From Sulfolobus sp. A20 (GTDB lineage: Archaea; Thermoproteota; Thermoprotei_A; Sulfolobales; Sulfolobaceae), in contig NZ_CP017006.1 of the NCBI RefSeq assembly GCF_001719125.1, positions 1,240,001 to 1,304,000 on the forward strand: a DNA stretch of 64,000 nt, read 5' to 3'. Below the pieces are notes generated by a model. That model saw nothing but the letters and a program-made list of their open reading frames with translations. It was not told where the DNA came from and ran no database searches. Made by a program: the position numbers and the translations under genes. Positions 1 through 8,352 of the stretch are shown here, piece by piece. The first letter of the stretch is position 1, and each line of letters starts with the position of its first letter.

Positions 1-673
1 TATATAATACGAGCATCGAGAATATCCAAGTTGTAGTACCCCATGTTGCCCATAATTCGCCTAACCTAATTAGAGTAGATAAGGCGATTTTCTTATCAAA
101 GAGTACTTTGAACGATTTCTTTACTTCAGTGGAATTTACTCTAATGTTGATTTTCGTACTTATTACTACTAGCAATAGAAAGGCCAAGGAGAAGAATAAG
201 AAAAGATATCTCCACGAATTTAAGATTAAAGATGATATTAATCCTAATAATAAAATCGTTATAGGACCAGCACTCTCTAATATCGCTACATAAAATGTTA
301 AATGATTAGAGTAAGATACAGCTACGATTTTCATAGCTGAGGGAAATATTGAAGAAGCTACTAATCCCTCAAGCAAATAGATTAAAGTTAAAACTAAATA
401 TGATTTAAAGAATAGGAATAGTACTAGATTGAGCAATACTAAGAATATTGAAGAAATGGCAATTGCTTTACTAGGTCCAATCTTATCTATTATTAACCCC
501 CATGGAATTGACATTACTATGTAACCTATATAAAAAGACGTGGCTACGAATCCCACTTGTACCGGATTTAAATGTAGAATTATGGATACAGGCAAAGCTA
601 TAACTCCCCAACTTAATCTTATTAGTAACTGAAGGAAGGTACCATACCATCCAGTGAGAAGGTTCCTCAGCAT
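1..673 (-). CDS. MFS transporter, N-terminal part (runs off the window)
   Basis: The reverse strand is open from an ATG at 673 to the window edge: 224 codons, starting MLRNLLTGWYGTFLQ. The translation is a series of hydrophobic helices. Between predicted helices 2 and 3 it has the short charged loop with D-K-I-G-P-S typical of the major facilitator superfamily loop, so this is about the first half of a ~400-residue secondary transporter of the cell membrane. The substrate cannot be told. It is transcribed away from the gene at 810, with 136 bases between them. The small forward reading frame at 108-293 lies antisense inside it and is not counted as a gene. Confidence 0.85.
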   Translation of the reverse strand, partial: MLRNLLTGWYGTFLQLLIRLSWGVIALPVSIILHLNPVQVGFVATSFYIGYIVMSIPWGLIIDKIGPSKAIAISSIFLVLLNLVLFLFFKSYLVLTLIYLLEGLVASSIFPSAMKIVAVSYSNHLTFYVAILESAGPITILLLGLISSLILNSWRYLFLFFSLAFLLLVVISTKINIRVNSTEVKKSFKVLFDKKIALSTLIRLGELWATWGTTTWIFSMLVLY

Positions 674-809
674 AGAAATAGTCTTAACGTTTACTGTTTA
701 AAAATTAATCACTTTAAAAGTCAAAATCAGCCTATCTTTATATTCATGAAATAAACGTAGTTTAACTAAAACTTTTAATATTTTAAAAAAGGGGAAGATA
801 GGATAGGCT

Positions 810-1217
810 ATGGAATTAGAGAAGGAGATTAAAGTAAACCATGAGATTACCTCGCTCTTTAAGATACTTTCAGATCCTTGTTTCATTATACCCAAAATTT
901 TCCCTTCTATCAAACATATAGAGTGTAAAGGGGACGAGTTCAAAGGAAATGGAAACCTTTCTATCTTGGGCGAATATGATTTCAGAGGGAGAGTTTACGT
1001 CGGTGATTCGAGGATTAAGTACATTTATAATACGACTAAAGGAAATGGAACTCTAGAGATAGAGAAAGTGAATGTAGGCATAATTAAACTGAAACTTGAA
1101 CATGATAATGGTTTAAGCTCTTATTTTATAAGATTCTTATTTTCGTCTAACCTAAGGAAGATGGAAAAAGAATTAGATGAAGAGATAAGAATAGAAAGAA
1201 TCAGAAGAAAAATATAA
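810..1217 (+). CDS. SRPBCC/START-like protein, probably DUF3211
   Basis: A 135-residue soluble protein with no signal peptide or membrane helix. Alternating beta strands (GNLSILGEYDFRGRVYVGD, then TLEIEKVNVGIIKLKLEHDN) follow a short N-terminal helix, and a long charged C-terminal helix ends EEIRIERIRRKI. This order fits the SRPBCC/START ligand-pocket fold, and the length fits the DUF3211 proteins of thermoacidophilic archaea; both assignments come from recalled family features. An A/T-rich TATA-like stretch at about 772-787 lies ~28 bases before the ATG, as expected for a leaderless transcript. Its ligand is unknown. Confidence 0.7.
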   Translation: MELEKEIKVNHEITSLFKILSDPCFIIPKIFPSIKHIECKGDEFKGNGNLSILGEYDFRGRVYVGDSRIKYIYNTTKGNGTLEIEKVNVGIIKLKLEHDNGLSSYFIRFLFSSNLRKMEKELDEEIRIERIRRKI

Positions 1218-1366
1218 TTCTTTGTATATATTTTAATGAAAATCCTTATCTTAAAGTTATTAAGCTAATTCGTTAGCAATGAAAAAATTTTACGACAAAT
1301 TTTGTATGCATATTTATATTCGAAGTATCATGTGCCACAACATATAATGGACGGAAAGAATAGGGC

Positions 1367-1885
1367 TTATCCATATGATGCCCTAATGCCGACTTGAGGT
1401 TTACAAGCTTCTTTAGCTAATTCTTCCGGTGAATCGAAATACTTTGGTTTAATGACCTTCCTTTGATCTATGTACTCTGGAAAGGCTCTTGCTATTACGT
1501 CAGACGATAATCCAGTGTGATTTAACACAAGTAAGGGCTTTCCCATTGCGTAAGCCATGAATATTTCTATCATTGTTCCTACTTCACCACCTAGAGAGAC
1601 TAAAACATCAGATGATCTTACCAACATCACAGATCTGCATCTAAATTCACAGCCCGTATTAACTCTTATTACATTTACTGGTAAATCTATATCTTCCCTC
1701 TCTATCGGTAAGAACACTATCACCTCTAATCCCCTTTTAGAGGCTTCGTCTACTACTGTCTTCATTAATCCCCAATACCCTCCAACCAAGATCGTGGGTC
1801 TACAATCTAGTGAATTTATAAAACGGGCTACTTTCTCTTCCATATCCTTAGAAGAGGAGCTATGAACAGCTATTCCGATCTGCAT
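1367..1885 (-). CDS. LOG-like / TIGR00725-type nucleotide-binding protein
   Basis: 172 residues with a Rossmann-like fold. Glycine-rich GGYWGLMKTVVDEA follows the first strands, and LGGEVGTMIEIFMAYAMGKP corresponds to the PGGxGTxxE site of the LOG (cytokinin-activating phosphoribohydrolase) and lysine-decarboxylase-like families. The usual leading Pro is Leu here. Members bind nucleotides or nucleoside monophosphates. The closest annotated group I recall is TIGR00725, of unsettled function, so a phosphoribohydrolase activity is only possible. The gene stands alone and is divergent from the small gene at 1943. It has no signal peptide and should be cytoplasmic. Confidence 0.75.
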   Translation of the reverse strand: MQIGIAVHSSSSKDMEEKVARFINSLDCRPTILVGGYWGLMKTVVDEASKRGLEVIVFLPIEREDIDLPVNVIRVNTGCEFRCRSVMLVRSSDVLVSLGGEVGTMIEIFMAYAMGKPLLVLNHTGLSSDVIARAFPEYIDQRKVIKPKYFDSPEELAKEACKPQVGIRASYG

Positions 1886-1942
1886 AACAAAATGTGATTA
1901 TGTGATAAGTCTTAAAAATTATTCTTCAAGTATTTTTATATC

Positions 1943-2161
1943 ATGAACTACTCTAGATTTTGGAGAAAATTCAGAAAGTGGGCTTTGGTGACCGAGGAGG
2001 AAGAGATACCATATAAGTTAAGGACAGTTGTGAGAATCATCAAGGATAATCCAGATATTAGTTTAGTTAAACTTGCTGGTTTTTTAGACACAGATGCGTT
2101 ATACTTAGCAAGGTTTCTTTATAGCAATAGTATTGAAAAAGTAAGGGTTATTAAAGAGTAG
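1943..2161 (+). CDS. Small hypothetical protein, possible helix-turn-helix
   Basis: 72 residues, basic at the N terminus (MNYSRFWRKFRKWA). A middle section (RTVVRIIKDNPDISLVKLAG and on through a helix) reads like the helix-turn-helix-strand order of a small winged-helix domain. No family is recognised. A TATA-like TCTTAAAAATTA stretch lies about 28 bases before the ATG and supports a real, leaderless gene. It is divergent from the LOG-like gene, 57 bases away, and ends just before a hairpin repeat of opposite orientation. Confidence 0.55.
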   Translation: MNYSRFWRKFRKWALVTEEEEIPYKLRTVVRIIKDNPDISLVKLAGFLDTDALYLARFLYSNSIEKVRVIKE

Positions 2162-2166
2162 TCAAT

Positions 2167-2216
2167 CTGACCTCATTCCCGCCCTAAAGGGCGAGGTTTG
2201 TCGTTCTTCTTATCAA
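2167..2216 (-). repeat. Solo hairpin element, copy 1
   Basis: Read on the reverse strand it is TTGATAAGAAGAACGACAA, then stem arm CCTCGCCC, loop TTTA, stem arm GGGCGGG, and the tail AATGAGGTCAG. It belongs to the family of eleven related copies in this window. It lies directly after the stop of the 1943 gene. Confidence 0.8.
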
Positions 2217-2507
2217 ATTTTTAGGATTTAATATCTTGTAGAACACATTCCTCTACTAATAAGACCTTCTACGAGAGCTTAACTCTTGAAGAAGAGATCT
2301 TATCGCATTACCTCCAAATGACTTTCCATTATTCTACTCTCTAGACTGAGTATTGGACATGACGTGCTTATCCATTTGGCGTTTTGTAAATTGAGGGAAA
2401 AATATTGAGGAATAAAATCATTATATTCGTATACAGGTTAGAGAAAGATATGGTTAATAAATACTCATACCAATATGAATAAAAACAATGAGTTATAATC
2501 ATCTATT
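2217..2507. other. Gene-free stretch
   Basis: No credible reading frame, RNA gene or clear repeat was found. It adjoins hairpin copy 1 and could hold decayed insertion-sequence coding DNA read on the reverse strand, but stops interrupt every frame. The last ~30 bases (TATA-like GAATAAAAAC near 2477-2486) probably form the promoter of the esterase gene. Confidence 0.4.
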
Positions 2508-3467
2508 GTGAAAGTTGATATACTAGAATTTGAAAGTAATGTGCTTAAGGACAATCCTTTGAATGATCCTTATAAGAGAAAAATAGGTTTATTATACTCT
2601 GATCAATTTGAAGGAAGACCTATAGTTATTTATTTAAGTGGATACTTTTCTTCATCTCTAACGCAACTGAATTATCAGCCCTTAGGGGAAGACATGAGAA
2701 GTAGATTAGAGAGGTTGAAGAGAGAGGGTAAGATAAATAACGTAATAGTTGTTTTGCCAGACATGTTCACTAGGTTAGGTGGAAATCAATACATTAATTC
2801 TACTGCAGTAGGAATGTATGAAGACTTCCTTATCAAAGAGCTAATACCATATTTAAAAGATAAATTTAAGAGTGATCTTATAGGCGTTTTTGGACATTCC
2901 TCTGGAGGTTATGGGGCATTAGTTTTAGGTATGAAATATCCTAATGTCATAAGAGCTATAGCAGACCACGCTGGTGATGCCTACTTTGAATACGTTTACT
3001 TACCCACTTTTCCAAGGGCAATAGAGCAATTGAGAAAATTCGGAAGCGTAAAGGAATGGATAGATAGTTATTGGAGAAGAGAGAATAAACATCACAGAGA
3101 TGATCTGAATACGTTAAACGTGATTGGTATGTCAGCCTTTTATTCTCCCAAGGGAGAAGAGATAGAATTACCGTTTGATATAGAAACTGGGGAAATAATA
3201 TATGATGTATGGAAAAGGTGGTTAGAGAAAGATCCTGTGAGACTGGTTGATAGCTATAAAGATAATTTATCTCAGTTAAAATTGATCTTCATAGATGTTG
3301 GGAAAAGGGATGAGTACAACATTCAGTATGGGAGTAGGATTTTACATAAGAAATTAGAAAAATACGGGATAAAGCATTATTATGAGGAATTTAATGATGG
3401 ACATAACGGCATATCTTATCGCTATGATATATCCATTAGTCTAATAGAGAAATCCCTTTTAGAGTAG
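2508..3467 (+). CDS. Alpha/beta-hydrolase, putative esterase (esterase-D type)
   Basis: 319 residues, alpha/beta-hydrolase fold. The nucleophile elbow is G-H-S-S-G around Ser131 ([20 protein letters not shown]), and a likely catalytic His lies near residue 298 in [12 protein letters not shown]; an acidic partner may be the Asp in DVGKRDEYN. The layout matches the PF00756 putative esterase group (esterase D, mycolyltransferase-like). No signal peptide, so probably cytoplasmic. It starts with GTG; an upstream ATG at 2489 runs into a stop after seven codons and is ruled out. The 3' end overlaps the convergent epimerase-like gene by 9 bases. Confidence 0.8.
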   Translation: MKVDILEFESNVLKDNPLNDPYKRKIGLLYSDQFEGRPIVIYLSGYFSSSLTQLNYQPLGEDMRSRLERLKREGKINNVIVVLPDMFTRLGGNQYINSTAVGMYEDFLIKELIPYLKDKFKSDLIGVFGHSSGGYGALVLGMKYPNVIRAIADHAGDAYFEYVYLPTFPRAIEQLRKFGSVKEWIDSYWRRENKHHRDDLNTLNVIGMSAFYSPKGEEIELPFDIETGEIIYDVWKRWLEKDPVRLVDSYKDNLSQLKLIFIDVGKRDEYNIQYGSRILHKKLEKYGIKHYYEEFNDGHNGISYRYDISISLIEKSLLE

Positions 3468-4370
3468 ATTATAGTATTTAGCCATTTCCTTAAATGTTTC
3501 AACTCTAACGTCATCAGGTTCGTAGTTTAGCTCCCTTTTGGCTTTCTCATACGAGTAGACCAACTGATTTGAAAGCACGTCGTATAACATGGTTATGACT
3601 TGATGAGAGTTCTTAAACGGCTCTATTAGCTTAAGGTTAAGGGGAAACCAAAATCTAATATTTCTATTTAACGCTCTAGAAGCGTCTAAAAATAGACTAG
3701 TTAGACTTGCGGGTTCTCTATCTGTTATGTAAAAGTGTCCGTTCTTCTTATAGCCACAAGCTAGTTCTATAGCCTTAGATGTATTTCTCGTGGAGACTGC
3801 ACTAAATTGATTATCATTCTTTACACCTATATCGTGGGATACTAGCCACATGAACGTTCTCCACATCATTATTCTACTGTAAGGACCATAAATTATTGGA
3901 AACCTTAGAATAGTGTAATTTGGGAGTGTTGATATAACCTTTTCGCCTTCGCACTTAGTTATACCATGAAGTGTATTCGGCTCTAATCCCTCACAAATAT
4001 TAGTTTCCTCCTTAATCGGCCTTTCTTTACTTTTTATGTTTTCCGAGACCCCTATACTACTGATGTAAACGAACTTCCCTGAGTTCACTGAAGAAAACTT
4101 CTTTCCTATCTCATATGGTAACTTAACTTGCAAATACTCAAAATCGTTAGGATTTTTATTCCACATAGCCCCGATGAAGTAGACTAAACAGTCAACATCC
4201 TTTAAGTGCTCATCATAAGAGAAAGTAATCTCAGCTCCTGCTTCTTTCAGATCTTGTGCGTACTTATTCATCGTTCTAGCGTAGACCAAGACATAATGTC
4301 CCTTAGTTAATGCATACCTCGCAAAATTACTTCCTACAAACCCTGTTCCACCTAATGTTAGGATTCTCAC
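3459..4370 (-). CDS. NAD(P)-dependent epimerase/dehydratase-like protein (extended or atypical SDR)
   Basis: 303 residues. The N-terminal dinucleotide-binding motif GGTGFVG lies at residues 7-13, followed by the strand ending [16 protein letters not shown] and IIYGPYSR take the place of the usual S-Y-K region; a clear YxxxK motif is not obvious, as in atypical SDRs of the NDUFA9/isoflavone-reductase-like sort. It probably binds NAD(P) without a confirmed reaction. It is convergent with the esterase (9-base overlap), and there are 515 gene-free bases upstream. Confidence 0.75.
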   Translation of the reverse strand: MRILTLGGTGFVGSNFARYALTKGHYVLVYARTMNKYAQDLKEAGAEITFSYDEHLKDVDCLVYFIGAMWNKNPNDFEYLQVKLPYEIGKKFSSVNSGKFVYISSIGVSENIKSKERPIKEETNICEGLEPNTLHGITKCEGEKVISTLPNYTILRFPIIYGPYSRIMMWRTFMWLVSHDIGVKNDNQFSAVSTRNTSKAIELACGYKKNGHFYITDREPASLTSLFLDASRALNRNIRFWFPLNLKLIEPFKNSHQVITMLYDVLSNQLVYSYEKAKRELNYEPDDVRVETFKEMAKYYNLL

Positions 4371-4443
4371 ATATATACATTTCTTATAGGAGTTAAAGAG
4401 TTTAAAAAAGAGAAGTTTAATATGAAGACCAATAAAAAACTAC

Positions 4444-4494
4444 TTGATAACGAGAACGGCAAACCTCGCCTTTTAAGATGGGGGAGGAGGTCAG
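4444..4494 (+). repeat. Solo hairpin element, copy 2
   Basis: TTGATAACGAGAACGGCAAA, then CCTCGCC, a TTTTAAG loop region, ATGGGGGAGGAGGTCAG. The 5' block TGATAA-n-AGAAC and the tail GGAGGAGGTCAG match copies 1 and 8 closely. Confidence 0.8.
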
Positions 4495-4536
4495 AATGCT
4501 TTAAGGGAGTCAAGCTTTTAAAACCATCTCTCTATC

Positions 4537-4581
4537 CTCTGACTCCAGCCGTAAATAGCTAGGTTTTCCTCACTTTGTAAG
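4537..4581 (-). repeat. Solo hairpin element, copy 3 (diverged)
   Basis: On the reverse strand it reads CTTACAAAGTGAGGAAAACC, AGCTATTTACGGCT and GGAGTCAG. It has the TTACAAAGTGAGGAAA upstream block that copies 5 and 6 also carry, so it marks the second subtype of the family. Confidence 0.65.
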
Positions 4582-4763
4582 TTATTCTTCAGCTCACAAA
4601 ATGGGGGAAAAGCCTCTGGGGTGACAAAGGTCTTAAAGTTATTTATGTTGTCTCTAGTTTCCCATCAGTATAGCAAATGAAAGAAGTTACTTATAGATAT
4701 TTTCGTTATGTTAGTTATGGTTATTAGAATGATAGGGACATTATTGTAATAATGAATTTGTAT

Positions 4764-4850
4764 GGTTCTCTAATCCTCTCAATACATGAGAGATCGAATT
4801 CCAAATCGATGAGGAGAACCTCTAAGGGGAAGAAGCCAGTTAAGGGGATT
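4764..4850 (+). ncRNA. Candidate structured RNA with a three-way junction
   Basis: The outer stem GGTTCTC (4764-4770) pairs perfectly with GAGAACC (4814-4820). Inside are two perfect hairpins: CTCTC/GAGAG (4776-4780 with 4788-4792) and ATCGA/TCGAT (4793-4797 with 4806-4810). The 3' side continues TCTAAGGGGAAGAAGCC, which resembles CTCTAAGGGGAGGAG at the end of the structured segment at 35836-36031. I infer a remnant of a tnpB-associated omegaRNA or a solo non-coding RNA; no family was identified. Transcription is not shown by the sequence. Confidence 0.4.
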
Positions 4851-4885
4851 TAAACTTAATACCTTCTGATAAAAATCTTAATAGC

Positions 4886-5977
4886 ATGAAGTTAAGTGTA
4901 AAAGAGATAAAAGAAATATTTAAACCTAAATTATTACCCATAATTTGGAAAAACGATACTTTAACAATTCTCGACCAGTCACTTTTACCTTTCCAGCAAG
5001 TTTACGTGGACTTAAAGGATGTTGATAGTGTAGCAAGGGCTATTAAAACTATGCAAGTTAGAGGAGCTCCGGCAATAGGTATAACTGCAGGATATGGTAT
5101 GGTAATATCATTATTGAATAAAAAACCGTCAAATTTAGATGAAGCTATAAAAGAATTGACTAATGCGAAGGCTATACTAGATTCATCAAGACCTACGGCA
5201 GTTAACTTAGTTTGGGCTACCTCGAGGATGTTGAATACAGCTAAGAAGTTAATCGAGGATGGTAGTGTTAAGAACGTTAATGAATTAATAGATGAGTTGA
5301 AGAAGGAAGCTAATAAAATATTCAATGAGGAATACGAGGCTGAAATACAAATGGGGCTTTATGGTTTAGAAAAGATTAGTGATGGGGACACTATATTAAC
5401 CCAATGTAACGCTGGAGGTTTAGCAACTGGAACTGGATTAGGAACAGCCTTAGCTCCAGTAAAACTTGCTAATGCATTAGGTCTTAAGGTATCAGTAATA
5501 GCTCCCGAGACAAGACCATGGCTGCAAGGAAGCAGACTGACAGTCTATGAATTAATGGCTGAAAACATCAAGGTTACTCTAATTACTGACACTGCTGTAG
5601 GACTAGTTATGTATAAGGGTATGGTGAACAGCGTAATGGTAGGGGCTGATAGAATATTAAGAGATGGGCACGTCTTTAATAAGATAGGCACTTTTAAAGA
5701 GGCTGTCATAGCACACGAGCTTGGTATTCCATTTTACGTATTAGCGCCAATATCTACCTTTGATTTAAAAAATAGTGTAGACGATATAAAAATTGAAGAG
5801 AGGGATCCCAATGAAGTGAGGACTGTTAGGGGTATTCCAATAGCACCTGAGAACGTTGAAGTTTACAATCCAGTGTTTGATGCCACCCCACCAAAATATA
5901 TTACAGCAATAATAACTGAAAAAGGAATTATTTATCCACCTTTCATCGTGAATATTAAGAGGGTTGTTGAGAAGTAA
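4886..5977 (+). CDS. mtnA: S-methyl-5-thioribose-1-phosphate isomerase (MtnA/aIF2B-like)
   Basis: 363 residues, the usual MtnA length. It isomerises 5-methylthioribose-1-phosphate to the ribulose form in methionine salvage. RGAPAIG lies at 59-65, [18 protein letters not shown] around the catalytic-type Cys174, [12 protein letters not shown] at 208-219, and GADRI with the catalytic-type Asp255. The aIF2B regulatory subunits share this fold but lack the Cys/Asp pair, so MtnA is preferred; ribose-1,5-bisphosphate isomerase is a less likely relative. The ATG lies ~30 bases behind a TTAAACTTAATA box. The next gene follows after 5 bases, so they may be cotranscribed. Confidence 0.9.
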   Translation: MKLSVKEIKEIFKPKLLPIIWKNDTLTILDQSLLPFQQVYVDLKDVDSVARAIKTMQVRGAPAIGITAGYGMVISLLNKKPSNLDEAIKELTNAKAILDSSRPTAVNLVWATSRMLNTAKKLIEDGSVKNVNELIDELKKEANKIFNEEYEAEIQMGLYGLEKISDGDTILTQCNAGGLATGTGLGTALAPVKLANALGLKVSVIAPETRPWLQGSRLTVYELMAENIKVTLITDTAVGLVMYKGMVNSVMVGADRILRDGHVFNKIGTFKEAVIAHELGIPFYVLAPISTFDLKNSVDDIKIEERDPNEVRTVRGIPIAPENVEVYNPVFDATPPKYITAIITEKGIIYPPFIVNIKRVVEK

Positions 5978-5982
5978 ATATT

Positions 5983-6999
5983 GTGAAAAGTAATTTAAAT
6001 GTTAAAGTAGAATTTAACCTCATGAGAGAATTAACAAAAATCATTTTAATAATCTTTGTCTTTGAAGTAGCTATTTTCTTTATAGCTTCAGCGATACCGA
6101 TTAACAATTCTAGCTTAGTATCACAATTTAACTCTACAGAAAGTCAGATTTTAAATTACACATATTTTCAAAAAGTCTTCACGATATTTACGCATAATTT
6201 AACTGTAGCAGCAATGGAATTAATACCTGCAGTGGGGTTAATAGTTTTAGGAATCAGTATTTACTCCACGGGGGCAGTCTTAAGTGCCTTTTCCTCTTCA
6301 TTAAATGTTTCGGGTCTCCTAGCAGCTTTAAGTTTAATGACTTTACCACACTCATGGTTAGAATTACCCTCATATGCAATTGCAGCTGGTAGTGGATTAT
6401 ACATCATAATAAAACCGAGAGAATGGTTTAGAGGAGTATTAACTATGACTATGGTTCCCATTGAACTATTCTTAGCCGCCCTAGTAGAGTCAGGGGAATT
6501 TTACACTAATCCTTACTTGTTATGGTTATACTCAATACCTGCCTTCGTATTCCTTTATTTCTACTATCAGACTATGCAGAGGATATCAGACAATTTAGTA
6601 AGGAATAAACAAGGAACTATTAATACAGTTGCCAGCCAACAACAATCTCAAATTCCAACCACTCCCGTAGTTGACTATTTAACTAAATATACTCAAGCTT
6701 GGAACACTGGAAGTTACTATGAGTCTCAAGGTAATCTATTAGAGGCAATGAGATACTATTGGGAAGGGTTATTTTATCTCTTAACCGCTACTGGGATGAA
6801 ACTTGGAATGCCTAGCCTATCTAAAGAGGATTATGATAACATAGTTAGAGCAGTTTCGTATAAAGTAGGTAATCCTCAATTATATGAAATATATAATCAA
6901 GCATTCAAAATTAGAGTAGAAAACAAGGTGGATGATTTTCCTACGTTTAAAAATTACGTTTCAGAAATAATTAGATTCCTTCACATGATTACTCAATAA
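5983..6999 (+). CDS. SpoIIM/DUF95-like integral membrane protein with a soluble C-terminal domain
   Basis: 338 residues starting with GTG, 5 bases after mtnA. An N-terminal helix (IILIIFVFEVAIFFIASAI) is followed by an extracytoplasmic Asn-rich stretch and helices around ELIPAVGLIVLGISIYSTGA. The signature LPHSWLELPSYAIAAGSGLY matches the P-H-x3-E-L-P block of stage II sporulation protein M (DUF95) proteins. From residue ~215 a Gln-rich linker leads to a helical domain (YYESQGNLLEAMRYYWEGLFY), which reads like a TPR/HEPN-type helical bundle. Function is unknown in archaea. The 3' end overlaps the convergent gene by 11 bases. Confidence 0.75.
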   Translation: MKSNLNVKVEFNLMRELTKIILIIFVFEVAIFFIASAIPINNSSLVSQFNSTESQILNYTYFQKVFTIFTHNLTVAAMELIPAVGLIVLGISIYSTGAVLSAFSSSLNVSGLLAALSLMTLPHSWLELPSYAIAAGSGLYIIIKPREWFRGVLTMTMVPIELFLAALVESGEFYTNPYLLWLYSIPAFVFLYFYYQTMQRISDNLVRNKQGTINTVASQQQSQIPTTPVVDYLTKYTQAWNTGSYYESQGNLLEAMRYYWEGLFYLLTATGMKLGMPSLSKEDYDNIVRAVSYKVGNPQLYEIYNQAFKIRVENKVDDFPTFKNYVSEIIRFLHMITQ

Positions 7000-7396
7000 C
7001 GTTCTGAGAAATTACGATTATGCCCAACTTATTAGCTAAATCGTAGTATTTTTTAGGAATTGTGAAGGCTACTAAGTACATTGATACATCCTTACCGAAT
7101 TTCTTCTTAAGAAATTTCTCCCTCACTAACATCTGTTCTATGCTAGAATAATCAGCGTAATTTTTAGATACGAATAAGTAAATCTTTCCATCATCTTCAT
7201 AATACATTATTGGAAATATGTAGCCTATACGCAATACGTCTACATCGTCTACAAAGTATTCCCTTTTTATTTTACCTAATTTAACCCCTTTGCTTTCCAG
7301 CTGTGGCTTAAACATGTTAATTACTAAATATTCTAACTCCTCTTCCTTTCTAGCCATATCTTTTAAGAACTTTAGCACTTCATTTTCCAAATCCAT
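6989..7396 (-). CDS. Hypothetical protein, possibly PD-(D/E)XK nuclease-like
   Basis: 135 residues, charged and soluble. The order is a long acidic N-terminal helix, strands around YFVDDVDVLRIGYIFP and KIYLFVSKNY, then a helix and a strand-helix end (MYLVAFTIPKKYYDLANKLG). That last block resembles the end of DUF3782-type restriction-endonuclease-fold proteins, but no complete D-(E/Q)xK motif can be pointed to, so the assignment is tentative. It is convergent with the SpoIIM-like gene and divergent from the DUF5658 gene. Confidence 0.6.
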   Translation of the reverse strand: MDLENEVLKFLKDMARKEEELEYLVINMFKPQLESKGVKLGKIKREYFVDDVDVLRIGYIFPIMYYEDDGKIYLFVSKNYADYSSIEQMLVREKFLKKKFGKDVSMYLVAFTIPKKYYDLANKLGIIVISQNVIE

Positions 7397-7521
7397 GAAA
7401 TATTATTTTGTATTCCCCCTTATTAAATATACTTTTGCTACATACAAATGTGGGCATTTTACCACAGACACATATAAATTTATATATCATCTTTTTAACT
7501 AAAAATAAACATATTTAGCTT

Positions 7522-7806
7522 ATGAAACAAGCTTTATTACTTCCATTAAGCGCTTTGATGTCCTTAGACATTTTAACCACTGTCATTGGATTATCTAAAG
7601 GATTAATGGAAAGTAACCCCTTAATTAACGCCCTATACTCAACCCTACCCCTTCCCCTATTTATAATAGCTTTCCTCATAATTAAGGTGGGTGTAATAGG
7701 TGTAATATATTTTCTTTATAAATACACAAAATTAGATTTAGTACTCATATTTGGGATAGGGATTTCTCTCATAGTTTTTATCAACAACATCTCCCTCTTG
7801 GCTTAA
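7522..7806 (+). CDS. Small membrane protein, DUF5658-like
   Basis: 94 residues, three predicted membrane helices. The N-terminal block SLDILTTVIGLSKGLMESNP contains the L-D-x-x-T-T-x-x-G-L-x-x-G-x-x-E-x-N-P pattern that I associate with DUF5658. Function is unknown. A TATA-like stretch (TATAAATTTATATATC, ~7473-7488) precedes the ATG. Its last 69 bases overlap the 3' end of the convergent DUF1404 gene, an unusually long tail overlap. Confidence 0.7.
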   Translation: MKQALLLPLSALMSLDILTTVIGLSKGLMESNPLINALYSTLPLPLFIIAFLIIKVGVIGVIYFLYKYTKLDLVLIFGIGISLIVFINNISLLA

Positions 7807-8340
7807 CATTTTATTCACATAACTTAATAATATATACACTGCTATTAAATTCATCATTAGAAACATAATTATACCAAGGTACTTCAGTTCAGTTGAACTA
7901 TATATATGAGTATATACTGATGGGTTTATCATTAACATTGAAGATAGAATAGTATCTCCAGCCATCCACATGGCTAAAAGTAGTATTTTATAATTCTTAC
8001 CTAAATCGTTAAGAGAATATCCAACCATGTAACCGCCTAAGAATAGAGTTACTTCCTCTATCATTCTTATCCATAAAAATATAGCTCCTAAATTAAAAAA
8101 CAGAGGATAATGCCATAGAACAGCTATAAAAATACCCAGAGATAATGAAATTTCCGTTCGTATTAGCTTTTTCTTAAACACGAAATAAGAGAGAAGAAGA
8201 CCAGAGCCGAAAAGGGAATAATGGGCTAACATATAAGGTATGGGATTAACGTACATAAGGGATTCTGTAAATGGATTAACAGTTAGAATAATTAAGAGAA
8301 GAGCTAAGAGAAGAACAAAAAAATTAGTCTTATTTTTCAA
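7738..8340 (-). CDS. DUF1404-like polytopic membrane protein next to soxM
   Basis: 200 residues with about five or six membrane helices and a short polar C-terminal tail (NYERNPYPKYEY). His residues sit near helix ends (MLAHYSLFG, AVLWHYPLF), and IRMIEEVTLFLGGYMVGYS lies mid-protein. Length and pattern fit DUF1404, a Sulfolobales family of unknown role. It begins 12 bases after the soxM stop in the same direction, so it is very probably read with soxM; a part in oxidase assembly (cofactor insertion, CtaG-like) is an inference from position and conserved His. The tail overlaps the DUF5658 gene. Confidence 0.7.
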   Translation of the reverse strand: MKNKTNFFVLLLALLLIILTVNPFTESLMYVNPIPYMLAHYSLFGSGLLLSYFVFKKKLIRTEISLSLGIFIAVLWHYPLFFNLGAIFLWIRMIEEVTLFLGGYMVGYSLNDLGKNYKILLLAMWMAGDTILSSMLMINPSVYTHIYSSTELKYLGIIMFLMMNLIAVYILLSYVNKMLSQEGDVVDKNYERNPYPKYEY

Positions 8341-8352
8341 AAAATCAACACC

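Larger units (their letters stand above)
4371..4885. other. Intergenic region filled with hairpin elements and a structured RNA candidate
   Basis: No protein gene is visible. It holds two hairpin-element copies in opposite orientation (4444-4494 and 4537-4581), a partly matching GGGGAAAAGCCTCTGGGGTG piece near 4603-4622, and a three-stem RNA candidate at 4764-4850. The last ~35 bases carry the TATA-like promoter of mtnA. Confidence 0.6.

Noticed and set aside
108-293. Short open frame on the + strand
   Set aside because: It is antisense inside the open N-terminal half of the MFS transporter on the reverse strand, which has clear helices.
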